Below are positions 9,173 to 16,260 of a stretch of 48,459 nt of DNA, piece by piece. Made by a program: the position numbers and the translations under genes. The notes below the pieces were generated by a model that had not been told where the DNA came from, did not search any database, and was given only the letters and a program-made list of their open reading frames with translations. The first letter of the stretch is position 1. Each line of letters opens with the position of its first letter. This DNA comes from a virus. Location of the stretch: the IMG/VR virus record IMGVR_UViG_3300028198_000257, positions 1-48,459 of that record. One strand, written 5' to 3'.

Positions 9173-10497
9173 TGAAAACTTATACCGAATACCTAGAAGA
9201 AGCAAAAAGTAAACCAGTCGTATTTACGTTCGGGCGATTTAATCCTGTGACTAATGGCCACGAAATAGCAGTTAATGATATCATAAAGAAAGCAAAGGCC
9301 AAGAATGGTCAGCCTATGATATTCACTTCACAGACACAGGACAAGAAAAAGAATCCTCTGCCCTATAACGACAAGACGAAATTTCTAAAGAAATTTTGGG
9401 GAAAAATGGTAGTAAAGGACACTAAAGTTCGTACTGCATTTGAAGCCTTAAAGTATCTTTCAGATAAAGGATATAAAGACGTAACAATGGTTGTTGGAAG
9501 TGATAGGGTTGATTCCTTTGAGAAGAATATCCGTCCGTATATCAAGCACAAAGACAAAAAGAAATCATACGAATTTGATAATTTTGAAGTGGTACAAGCA
9601 GGAATTGCCAGAGGTAAAGGCAACGCAATGAGTGCCACGCTTATGAGAAAGGCCGCAACTGATGGAGATTTTGAATTCTTCCGTAAGGGATGCCCATCGA
9701 TGTGTGATGAGAAAACCGCTAAAGAGATGTACGATTCAGTACGAAGAGGTATGGGCATCAAGGAAGATTGGCACGATACTCTACGCCATCTAAGGACAGA
9801 GATGACATTCAAACATCATAAAGGTTCGGCAGAACAAGAGAAGTGGAGAGATATTGTGATTCCAAAGAAACTTACTCACGCCTTTAAACGACTAGTACAC
9901 GGCAAGAAATATGGAAAGGCCCTCAAAATCTACAAAGAGATTATGAGAGAATATGAGAAGAATCCGAAGGAACTCCAGAAGCAGGGAGCAATGATAATGA
10001 ATCCTCAAGGACGTGCCCTTCAGATAACTGCTGATATTGTAGGCATTTCCGTAGGTGAATTAAAGAAAGTATTCGACAGAAACACGAGATATAATAGTAC
10101 GGATTACAACAATCCATTTACTGATTATTTAAAAGAAGAGATTACAAAGGCAGATTTAGTAGATGTGGAGAAATTTGCAGATAAAATATTCTCCAAAGTT
10201 GGTATAGATGTAGAGTTTACCCGTCACTTTTTAGAGAGAGCGAATGATAAGCGAAATGGTAAATCTATTAACGTAGCAGAGTTGACACGCCTATTTAAGC
10301 AAACGTACAAGAAGTATGGCAAGAAAATACCGAAACTTGGACCAGATGCTGAAGCAGTGTTAAATGATACTCAAACAGACCTAAACTTACCATTCGTACT
10401 CAAATATGACTCTAAAACACAGGAATTTGACTTGATTTCCAAGACCATAATGCGTAAGAAGGACTTCAAGACCTCTAACCCGAAGTTAAAAGTATAA
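9172..10497 (+). CDS. NMNAT/cytidylyltransferase-like enzyme with capsid-targeting leader
   Basis: The leader M-K-T-Y-T-E-Y-L-E-E-A is the closest in the window to the T4 internal-protein signal; cleavage is expected after Glu10. The catalytic N-domain has G-R-F-N-P (residues 21-25) and T-N-G-H (27-30), the HxGH-type motif. T-M-V-V-G-S-D-R-V follows, then M-S-A-T-L-M-R, the (I/S)SxTxxR motif of NMN and pantetheine-phosphate adenylyltransferases. The C-terminal 240 residues are a separate basic region of unknown role. Similar proteins occur in T4-like marine phages. A role in NAD or cofactor synthesis is inferred, not shown. The ATG at 9172 overlaps the upstream TGA by one base. Confidence 0.9.
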   Translation: MKTYTEYLEEAKSKPVVFTFGRFNPVTNGHEIAVNDIIKKAKAKNGQPMIFTSQTQDKKKNPLPYNDKTKFLKKFWGKMVVKDTKVRTAFEALKYLSDKGYKDVTMVVGSDRVDSFEKNIRPYIKHKDKKKSYEFDNFEVVQAGIARGKGNAMSATLMRKAATDGDFEFFRKGCPSMCDEKTAKEMYDSVRRGMGIKEDWHDTLRHLRTEMTFKHHKGSAEQEKWRDIVIPKKLTHAFKRLVHGKKYGKALKIYKEIMREYEKNPKELQKQGAMIMNPQGRALQITADIVGISVGELKKVFDRNTRYNSTDYNNPFTDYLKEEITKADLVDVEKFADKIFSKVGIDVEFTRHFLERANDKRNGKSINVAELTRLFKQTYKKYGKKIPKLGPDAEAVLNDTQTDLNLPFVLKYDSKTQEFDLISKTIMRKKDFKTSNPKLKV

Positions 10498-10500
10498 ATA
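10493..10500 (+). promoter_or_regulatory. T4-type late promoter
   Basis: Exact TATAAATA overlapping the stop codon of the upstream gene. The expected start of transcription, about 6 bases downstream, falls 3 bases before the ATG at 10509, so the transcript would be almost leaderless. Confidence 0.65.
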
Positions 10501-10508
10501 GTGATGAA

Positions 10509-10844
10509 ATGAAATTTAAAAACTACAGTCAAATGCTCAACGAGGCCTTACCTGCGGGACAAATAGACCCGAAGAGTGCCGACCCTAGTGACCCGACCGT
10601 TATTATAAGCGGATTTGGTACTATGTTATTGAGCCAATTAAAGACTGATGTGGAAAAGAAATTAGGGGATTTGCATAAGCGTTCCAAACGGGGCGACTTT
10701 GAAATGGCTTGGTATCAGATATCTGGTAAAAATGGCCTAAGTCAAATTCTACCACATAAGTTGCAGGCTATAAAAGATGCCGATGAAGCAATGCAGAAGC
10801 CACAGTGGAAACGGCGTATTACGAATTTTAAGAAGGGTAGATGA
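10509..10844 (+). CDS. Small putative head-packaged protein, 111 aa
   Basis: The N-terminus M-K-F-K-N-Y-S-Q-M-L-N-E-A has the capsid-targeting form, with cleavage expected after the Glu of L-N-E. The mature part is about 99 residues, basic at the C-terminus and helical, with no recognised domain. It follows a TATAAATA late promoter almost directly, and its end overlaps the next ATG by 4 bases. Confidence 0.8.
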   Translation: MKFKNYSQMLNEALPAGQIDPKSADPSDPTVIISGFGTMLLSQLKTDVEKKLGDLHKRSKRGDFEMAWYQISGKNGLSQILPHKLQAIKDADEAMQKPQWKRRITNFKKGR

Positions 10845-11095
10845 ACAACCAGATTATTTCAATGTTAATAGGTATACTCATTATGTTGGGTGGCTGGAAC
10901 TTAACGCAAACCTTTTCATTGAGTACCAATCAAGCAGTGCAACTTGACAAAGTTGCCAAATTAGAACGGAGTGTGGAAAAGTTAATAGAAACTATGGACG
11001 CACTTAAAGACAAAGAAGAAGAAATAATGGAACAGCATAAGAAATTGTTTGACGCATTAGAGGAGGACAGTAGTAGAAGTTCGTATAACTACTAA
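10841..11095 (+). CDS. Membrane-anchored coiled-coil protein, 84 aa
   Basis: One hydrophobic segment at residues 4-23 is followed by a charged, heptad-like helix (residues 35-75), giving an N-in, C-out single-pass topology. This plan resembles an i-spanin or other small phage envelope protein, but no partner outer-membrane lipoprotein overlaps it, so the function is open. ATGA overlap with the upstream gene. Confidence 0.7.
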   Translation: MNNQIISMLIGILIMLGGWNLTQTFSLSTNQAVQLDKVAKLERSVEKLIETMDALKDKEEEIMEQHKKLFDALEEDSSRSSYNY

Positions 11096-11220
11096 TGGAA
11101 CCATATGCTTATTTAAGCGAATTGGGTGTAATTTTAGTTTTGATATATTTTCTTAACACGTGGAACAATAAGAGAAAGCGATTGAGAAATGAAAACATTG
11201 CACATAAGAAAAGGCGATGA
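11095..11220 (+). CDS. Small single-pass membrane protein, 41 aa
   Basis: The ATG shares its A with the upstream TAA stop. A hydrophobic stretch (residues 10-21) is followed by a strongly basic tail, so the C-terminus probably stays in the cytoplasm. It overlaps the start of the cyclic-nucleotide-binding gene by 32 bases. Function unknown. Confidence 0.55.
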   Translation: MEPYAYLSELGVILVLIYFLNTWNNKRKRLRNENIAHKKRR

Positions 11221-11542
11221 TATAATAGTCGAAGGCGATAATACAAATTTTGATGCTTATATCATACTAGAAGGGGAGATTGACGTAACGAAAGGCGGGA
11301 AACACTTAGCAACATTATCCGAGAATTCATTATTCGGAGAGATAGCAATGGTTGACGATTCACCAAGAACTGCTACTTGTACTGCTAAGACACCTAAAGT
11401 GACCTTAGGAGTTGTGACGAAAGAAAATTATGGAAGAATTCTTAAGGACAAGCCAGGAGCGTTGAATCCAATATTAAGATTAGCCGTAGAACGATTACGA
11501 AATACATTAGAAAGAACGAATGAAGTAATAAAAATAACATAA
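11189..11542 (+). CDS. Stand-alone cyclic-nucleotide-binding domain protein, 117 aa
   Basis: The whole protein is one CAP/CRP-type beta-roll domain. The phosphate-binding cassette F-G-E-I-A-M-V-D-D-S-P-R-T-A-T is at residues 49-63 and keeps the Glu (51) and Arg (60) that contact ribose and phosphate in cAMP-binding proteins. The DNA-binding or effector domains found in CRP, PKA-R or channels are absent. It could sense or sequester a cyclic nucleotide; the ligand is unknown. It overlaps the small membrane gene upstream. Confidence 0.9.
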   Translation: MKTLHIRKGDDIIVEGDNTNFDAYIILEGEIDVTKGGKHLATLSENSLFGEIAMVDDSPRTATCTAKTPKVTLGVVTKENYGRILKDKPGALNPILRLAVERLRNTLERTNEVIKIT

Positions 11543-11555
11543 TTTAAGGAGGTTT

Positions 11556-11660
11556 ATGACTAAGATTAAACCTTGGTGGATTATAAAATGCAGAATTTAC
11601 AATTTCCTCTGGATTAGCCAGTGGAAAATACAAAGAGCCATAAAGGAGATATTTAAATGA
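11556..11660 (+). CDS. Very small Trp-rich basic peptide, 34 aa
   Basis: An AAGGAGG ribosome binding site lies 4 bases before the ATG, which is the main support. The product has W-W-I-I-K and other Trp/Ile/Lys pairs, so it is amphipathic and may sit at the membrane. The stop overlaps the next ATG (ATGA). Function unknown. Confidence 0.5.
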   Translation: MTKIKPWWIIKCRIYNFLWISQWKIQRAIKEIFK

Positions 11661-11809
11661 GTTATATTTTAGACAGAATGCACGAAAAAGCATCACACGG
11701 CGGAATTGGCCTAGTGGTAGTTGGTGTAGCAATGCTAATAATGCCAATGGATTTGTTCGCATACGCGGCAATTGCCTACGGGACGTGGCAAATTCTCACA
11801 GAGGGTTAA
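11657..11809 (+). CDS. Small membrane protein, 50 aa
   Basis: An AAGGAG site lies 8 bases upstream of the ATG. A glycine- and valine-rich hydrophobic segment (about residues 16-45) could be one long or two short membrane helices. The start overlaps the previous stop. Function unknown. Confidence 0.6.
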   Translation: MSYILDRMHEKASHGGIGLVVVGVAMLIMPMDLFAYAAIAYGTWQILTEG

Positions 11810-11810
11810 G

Positions 11811-12038
11811 ATGAACTATCTTCAGATAATTGAAAACTTGGAAGAGGGTTCCTTTAGCGACAAGCAAATGGACCAGTTGAAAAAAGAATACAGTAAGATT
11901 CCAAAGTTAACCTATGAACAAGGAGAAAAACTCAAGAAGAAAGTTGAGAGTTTTCCTACGGCTGTGTTGAAGCAATTAGCAGACGCAGACATTCCTTGGT
12001 TAACAATGTTTGCTAAACTTAAATTGAATAAGAAATAA
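11811..12038 (+). CDS. Putative head-packaged small helical protein, 75 aa
   Basis: The N-terminus M-N-Y-L-Q-I-I-E-N-L-E-E-G resembles a shortened capsid-targeting leader with an L-E-E cleavage point. The body (F-S-D-K-Q-M-D-Q-L-K-K-E-Y and V-L-K-Q-L-A-D-A) resembles a small helical domain I recall in marine T4-like phages. An in-frame start at 11772 exists but lies inside the upstream gene. It begins one base after that gene's stop. Confidence 0.7.
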   Translation: MNYLQIIENLEEGSFSDKQMDQLKKEYSKIPKLTYEQGEKLKKKVESFPTAVLKQLADADIPWLTMFAKLKLNKK

Positions 12039-12040
12039 CA

Positions 12041-12988
12041 ATGGAACGATTTAAGAATTATCTGGTAGAGCAACAACAACTAGATGAGAAGTTAATTCTT
12101 TTGTCCAACGGTAAAAAGTATGGACAGATATGTTTCTTGGCAGGCGGTGCTGGCTCTGGAAAGGGCTTCGCCGCAGCCAATTTTATGGAACGAGAGAAGT
12201 TTAAAGTACGTGATGTAGACGAGTGGAAGAAAGCCTTATTGAGAATGGCAGATATCCAAGACCATCCAGAAGAATGGGCAAAAAAACTTGCTACTGGTAC
12301 ACAGTTTAAACCAGAAAAATGGGCAGAAATTAAAGGATTAGACTTAACAAAGCCAGAAGATGTTTTCACACTACATAAATTTGTAGAGAAAATCGGGCTC
12401 AAGGATAAGACTCTGAATCAGATGTTAGATGGAATGGTTAAAAAAGAGATTCTTCCTAATATAATGTTTGATATTACAGCAAAAAATATCAATGATATTG
12501 CTAAGTTTATGCCTAAATTATTACTTACAGGATATAATCCTGCGAATATACATATAGTATGGATATTAACAAATTATAAGATAGCATTAAGTAACAATTT
12601 GGACCCATCAAGAGGTCGTATCGTACCAGAAGATATTATGTTACAAACCCATAGGGGTGCGGCACAGACGATGTACGACTATATTGGTGGATATGGTAAG
12701 AAATTAGCCATTAATGGACAAATCCACGTAGTGCTAAATAATAGAGAGAATACTATATGGTATGGAGACAGTAAGAAAGCAGAACGTATCTCTGCTATTA
12801 CTGGCAAGAAGAACGATGGTGTAATAAAAGATTTTAAATACTTAACTCTCAAAGAGCGAGGGAAGAGTATAAAGAAAGAAAAGAGTATACAGAAACAGTT
12901 GTATAGATGGATTGTAGATAATATTCCAACTGGCGACTTATTGAAGAGCCTCGTTGATAGGGGTGCGAAAAAAGGATTAAAAAGGTGA
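12041..12988 (+). CDS. P-loop kinase-like protein with capsid-targeting leader, 315 aa
   Basis: The leader M-E-R-F-K-N-Y-L-V-E-Q fits the capsid-targeting form, with cleavage after Glu10. A Walker A loop G-G-A-G-S-G-K-G is at residues 35-42, preceded by a hydrophobic strand (I-C-F-L-A), as in zeta-toxin and polynucleotide-kinase-like P-loop enzymes. D-E-W-K-K near residue 60 and a central I-H-I-V-W-I-L-T-N strand fit that fold. The substrate cannot be read from sequence: zeta-type sugar-nucleotide kinase and RNA/DNA kinase are both possible. Start two bases after the previous stop. Confidence 0.85.
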   Translation: MERFKNYLVEQQQLDEKLILLSNGKKYGQICFLAGGAGSGKGFAAANFMEREKFKVRDVDEWKKALLRMADIQDHPEEWAKKLATGTQFKPEKWAEIKGLDLTKPEDVFTLHKFVEKIGLKDKTLNQMLDGMVKKEILPNIMFDITAKNINDIAKFMPKLLLTGYNPANIHIVWILTNYKIALSNNLDPSRGRIVPEDIMLQTHRGAAQTMYDYIGGYGKKLAINGQIHVVLNNRENTIWYGDSKKAERISAITGKKNDGVIKDFKYLTLKERGKSIKKEKSIQKQLYRWIVDNIPTGDLLKSLVDRGAKKGLKR

Positions 12989-12993
12989 CCGTT

Positions 12994-13242
12994 ATGAATA
13001 AAAAGGAACTATTGAATCGACTTGATGCTGGACCAGTAAGAGTGATTATTGATGGAAAACTCCGTCAGTTGACTCGTGTGGCTGCCACTCAAGAACAAAA
13101 GAAAGCGTACTACGACTTAGACACAGGACCAAATATAGGTGTCTGGGATATGGGGGCCGCTGAAGTAACTAGTATACAAAACAAAGATATCGAATCTATG
13201 ATTGGATATGGTAGGGACACAGATAAACCAAAAAAGGGTTGA
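12994..13242 (+). CDS. Small hypothetical protein, 82 aa
   Basis: The ATG at 12994 has AAAGG 7-9 bases upstream; a GTG at 12985 overlapping the previous stop is less likely. A short beta-rich sequence with V-R-V-I-I-D-G-K near the start. Its TGA stop lies inside the -35 box of the promoter at 13239. No family recognised. Confidence 0.7.
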   Translation: MNKKELLNRLDAGPVRVIIDGKLRQLTRVAATQEQKKAYYDLDTGPNIGVWDMGAAEVTSIQNKDIESMIGYGRDTDKPKKG

Positions 13243-13267
13243 CTTTTGATGGAACATAGAGTATAAT
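13239..13267 (+). promoter_or_regulatory. Near-consensus sigma70 promoter for a leaderless transcript
   Basis: TTGACT (13239-13244), 17-bp spacer, TATAAT (13262-13267). Six bases then separate the -10 box from the ATG at 13274, so the expected +1 is the A of that ATG. The TGA stop of the upstream gene is inside the -35 hexamer. Confidence 0.85.
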
Positions 13268-13273
13268 AGAGAT

Positions 13274-14731
13274 ATGACAATGGGCACATCACAACATAAA
13301 GCAATCTTAAAATCCAAGCGAGGTCGTACAATGACTGAGGCCGAATGGGAATTTGCAACCGACGAATATAAGGAACTAAGGAAGGTGCGTAAAATGAAAG
13401 CGACACAATTTAAAGATTACCGTGACGATATCACGGAAGGCAAGTTTCCCAAAGGGCTAATCGCTAAGGCATTGAAGATTGCGAAGAAGAGTGGTGGTCA
13501 AATGACCAAGGCTTGGAAACAGATTGAGAAAATTAAAAAGGGATTAGGTGATGACCCTATTGTAGCAGATGCGTTGAAACTAGCAAACGAAGAAGCGATG
13601 GCTGAATGGAACACTGGTTCTAGACGTACTGCTGGCGGAGATGGACGTAGGAAATTAGTCAAGGCTCAACGAGCATTGGAAGTATCTGAAGATGATGAAA
13701 TCGAAGAAGGATATTCATCCTCACAGATTAAGAAAGCCATTAAGATTGCCCACGATATGGGTGGCAATATGACAGGTGCTACTAAAAAGATTGAACGAAT
13801 CAAAAGAGGCCTCAGTGACGAACAAGAAGTAATGGATGCGTTGAAACAGGCCAATGAAGGACTAATGGATGCGTTGGCACAAGCCAATGAAGGAGCACGA
13901 AATTATCGTAAGGAATATGATGATTATCAAGGAAAGCCCGAACAAATCGCTAGAAGGTCCTCAAGAAACAAGGCAAGACGAGTTATGGGTGATGACTGCG
14001 AAGAAGGAAAGGATGTTGGTCACAAAGACAATAATCCTATGAATAACGATAGAGACAATCTACGCAACGAGGACCCTTCCGTTAATCGCAGGGAGCCTAG
14101 ATTGAGAAAGGAGGCGCAGACCGGGAACAATAAGAAATTGCTCAAGCAGTATAAGAAGAACGAAGATGGTAACGCACACAGCGAAAACTATCTCCTGTTA
14201 GCAAAAGCGTTTGGTACTCCAAAAGAAGTTAAAGAAGTCGAAGCCATTCTAAAGCGTAATAGAAAGCAAGGTCACACTTCTGAAAAAGATAATAAGTGGA
14301 TGTATAAAAACATTAATCCTTATTATAAGAAACTAGTCAGTTCGGCTAAAAACGAATCATTCAGTGGTTTTCGGGAAGCGTTAGATATGCCCGAGGCTCT
14401 AGAATTTGGAACTGACGAAACAACAAAGAATTATAAAGATAAGACTCCTGGTGAAGTGGACGAAGCGAAAGCCAAGTACAAAATTGACCATAAGACTTAT
14501 AGTTCTGCTGTGGATGAGGCCCTTAAAGTGGCAGACAAGCAAGGATATGAAGTGGATATGGATGATTATTTCAACCAAATCGCTACAGGACCTCGCAAAC
14601 CAAGTGAAGGAAAGACTAACACATTTAAGATTTCCTTAACCAAACGGGGCAAAGAGCAAAAAAAGAAACTTCAAATCCAGATTTACGGAAAAGGTAAACA
14701 CGGATATGAACTTAATTGTTATATCGCATAA
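13274..14731 (+). CDS. Multidomain putative head protein with HNH-like segment and repeated protease sites, 485 aa
   Basis: Residues about 41-56 (M-K-A-T-Q-F-K-D-Y-R-D-D-I-T-E-G) form a capsid-targeting-like leader. A unit of about 60 residues beginning D-D-I-T-E-G is repeated as D-D-E-I-E-E-G; both have an (I)xE|G site followed by A-[LI]-K-I-A and I-E-[KR]-I-K-[KR]-G-L. A central basic segment with V-G-H-K-D-N-N-P-M-N-N and N-L-R resembles an HNH endonuclease core. The C-terminus (I-A-T-G-P-R-K-P and Y-E-L-N-C-Y-I-A) resembles proteins I recall from cyanophages. The start at 13274 would be leaderless; an in-frame ATG at 13394 has AAGGTG in front and would start exactly at the leader. Confidence 0.8.
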   Translation: MTMGTSQHKAILKSKRGRTMTEAEWEFATDEYKELRKVRKMKATQFKDYRDDITEGKFPKGLIAKALKIAKKSGGQMTKAWKQIEKIKKGLGDDPIVADALKLANEEAMAEWNTGSRRTAGGDGRRKLVKAQRALEVSEDDEIEEGYSSSQIKKAIKIAHDMGGNMTGATKKIERIKRGLSDEQEVMDALKQANEGLMDALAQANEGARNYRKEYDDYQGKPEQIARRSSRNKARRVMGDDCEEGKDVGHKDNNPMNNDRDNLRNEDPSVNRREPRLRKEAQTGNNKKLLKQYKKNEDGNAHSENYLLLAKAFGTPKEVKEVEAILKRNRKQGHTSEKDNKWMYKNINPYYKKLVSSAKNESFSGFREALDMPEALEFGTDETTKNYKDKTPGEVDEAKAKYKIDHKTYSSAVDEALKVADKQGYEVDMDDYFNQIATGPRKPSEGKTNTFKISLTKRGKEQKKKLQIQIYGKGKHGYELNCYIA

Positions 14732-14741
14732 GGAGAATATT

Positions 14742-14918
14742 ATGGCATTACCAGAAACACATAAGCCAGACGAAGCGTTGAAGAAGGCCGTTCATTTACA
14801 GAACGAGAAATTAGCAGAAAATACGAAGTACAGAAGGGAGGTCCCGACTTATAAAGACCATACTGCAACCTCTTCAGATACATTGATAGAGGAATTGCAA
14901 AAAAATGGACAAAAGTAG
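14742..14918 (+). CDS. Small hydrophilic protein, 58 aa
   Basis: AAGGAG lies 6 bases before the ATG, which decides this start over an upstream in-frame one. The protein is charged and helical with no hydrophobic segment. It overlaps the next gene by 14 bases. Function unknown. Confidence 0.65.
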   Translation: MALPETHKPDEALKKAVHLQNEKLAENTKYRREVPTYKDHTATSSDTLIEELQKNGQK

Positions 14919-15324
14919 GACCCAACTAGGTAAACTAAGTAAAGACGAACTTGAAGAATACGGTCGTACCATAGGTATTGAACTGGACAAACGTCTTAAA
15001 CACGATACATTAGTAGATGATATCGAAGCGGTCGAAATGGCAAATCGGCTATCCAAAAAACAACTTGAAGATTATGGAAGAACCATTGGTATTGAGTTAG
15101 ACAGAAGGTTGAAAAAATCTAAATTAATAAAGGAACTCATAGAGCATATGGCAAAGAAAAAAGGAAAATCCATAATCAAAAAGGCTAAGGAGGCAGTTCA
15201 AAAGGCCACCTCAAAGAATGTTTTGTTGCGTGACGCTAATACGGGAACTTGGTCAGAAGGACCACAACCTAAAGGCAAAAAACAGCACGGAACATCACAA
15301 GGTGTACCTTACTGGTCAATCTAA
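14905..15324 (+). CDS. Tandem HeH/SAP-like helical repeat protein, 139 aa
   Basis: Two copies of a unit of about 30 residues are present: L-S-K-[DK]-[EQ]-L-E-[ED]-Y-G-R-T-I-G-I-E-L-D at about residues 10-28 and 50-68, each followed by R-L-K and an aliphatic helix. This is the form of the HeH/LEM, SAP or Rho-N helix-extension-helix DNA-binding motifs common in phage proteins. The C-terminal part is Lys/Gly-rich and ends in V-P-Y-W-S-I. A DNA- or RNA-binding role is inferred. Start overlaps the preceding gene by 14 bases. Confidence 0.75.
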   Translation: MDKSRTQLGKLSKDELEEYGRTIGIELDKRLKHDTLVDDIEAVEMANRLSKKQLEDYGRTIGIELDRRLKKSKLIKELIEHMAKKKGKSIIKKAKEAVQKATSKNVLLRDANTGTWSEGPQPKGKKQHGTSQGVPYWSI

Positions 15325-15513
15325 ATGTTTTTAAAGGTATTGCAGACAATTGTTACACAAGAAGTTGAACCTAAATGCCCATATAAACTTGAGCCTAAAG
15401 TAAATGATGCTATTAAAACCGAACACAAAAGAGAGTTACTTCCCAACTCTGAACAATCAAAATATGATGTTCTATATGGCGATGAATTATCAGGACCGTC
15501 AGACAGAGGGTAG
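15325..15513 (+). CDS. Small hypothetical protein, 62 aa
   Basis: The ATG follows the upstream TAA without a gap. Hydrophilic sequence with no recognised motif. Its end overlaps the next gene by 32 bases in another frame. No clear ribosome binding site, so expression would depend on coupling. Confidence 0.45.
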   Translation: MFLKVLQTIVTQEVEPKCPYKLEPKVNDAIKTEHKRELLPNSEQSKYDVLYGDELSGPSDRG

Positions 15514-15805
15514 TGAAGAATTCTATGAGGATGTTAATAGGATAAAATACATCAAGCGACTTATCTCAAAGTATTGCGATACTGGAGTATTAAAGAGTCG
15601 TTTATTGATGAATCATTTACTGGTATTAGTTAATGTTTTTGGCCCCTTTCCGTGTACACGTATATTGATGTACAAGATTGACCAGAAACATCACGAGATT
15701 ATCGCTACATTTTTGGATGAGTTAGACGCATTAACTCCAGAGATGAAATCGTTAACGACTATAGATGTTAATGTAAGAGACATAATACGAAAAGATATGA
15801 AATAA
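15482..15805 (+). CDS. Conserved T4-like marine phage protein, 107 aa
   Basis: The sequence F-Y-E-D-V-N-R-I-K-Y-I-K-R-L followed by L-L-M-N-H-L-L-V-L-V-N-V-F-G resembles a small conserved protein that I recall in T4-like cyanophages, usually near head genes; the biochemical role is unknown. The ATG at 15482 was chosen because it begins the conserved block; in-frame ATGs at 15404 and 15464 are possible. The stop overlaps the next ATG by one base. Confidence 0.7.
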   Translation: MNYQDRQTEGSEEFYEDVNRIKYIKRLISKYCDTGVLKSRLLMNHLLVLVNVFGPFPCTRILMYKIDQKHHEIIATFLDELDALTPEMKSLTTIDVNVRDIIRKDMK

Positions 15806-16260
15806 TGACTGACCTAGACGAACAAATGTTAACAGAAGCAAAGAGCCAAGGTGGTGGGTCAGCAATGATGGACTTGTATTTCGTATACAAGTTTGCCAAG
15901 TTTATAGCAATGCCTTGGGAAGATTGGCCAGCGTTCAAGTTGGGCATCATTGATGAAAAAGGTGACGTTATTAAACGTCAGCGGACAACAACAGAAGAGA
16001 AGCAAAATTATACTCTCTTCCATCGCCTTCTTCGTAAGTTAAAACAATTATTAGAGAAAGTGCCTGGAATGAAGGGCAAACTCGGTAAAGCGGTCGCCGC
16101 ATATTTTCTATTTAAAGAAGGTATGATGAAGCACGGTGCGGATGGTGTCTTGCTAGATGAAGCATTTATTGATTATATAAATGATAATATGACGTTAGAT
16201 GAATCAATGCAAATTAAATCATTGATGTCACAATACGTACTTTTGGAGAAAGTGAAATGA
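15805..16260 (+). CDS. Putative structural or head-packaged protein, 151 aa
   Basis: The N-terminus M-T-D-L-D-E-Q-M-L-T-E-A ends in an L-T-E|A prohead-protease-like site. The body has F-V-Y-K-F-A-K-F, F-K-L-G-I-I-D-E-K-G and Y-T-L-F-H-R-L-L-R-K-L-K, a pattern I recall in T4-like phage virion proteins of unknown role. A hydrophobic stretch (A-A-Y-F-L-F) lies near residue 95. Overlaps both neighbours by 1-4 bases. Confidence 0.75.
   Translation: MTDLDEQMLTEAKSQGGGSAMMDLYFVYKFAKFIAMPWEDWPAFKLGIIDEKGDVIKRQRTTTEEKQNYTLFHRLLRKLKQLLEKVPGMKGKLGKAVAAYFLFKEGMMKHGADGVLLDEAFIDYINDNMTLDESMQIKSLMSQYVLLEKVK

Noticed and set aside
11198-11226. TTGCAC-N17-TATAAT inside the cyclic-nucleotide-binding gene
   Set aside because: The -35 box differs at three positions from the consensus that all other early promoters here match almost perfectly, and no downstream gene needs it.
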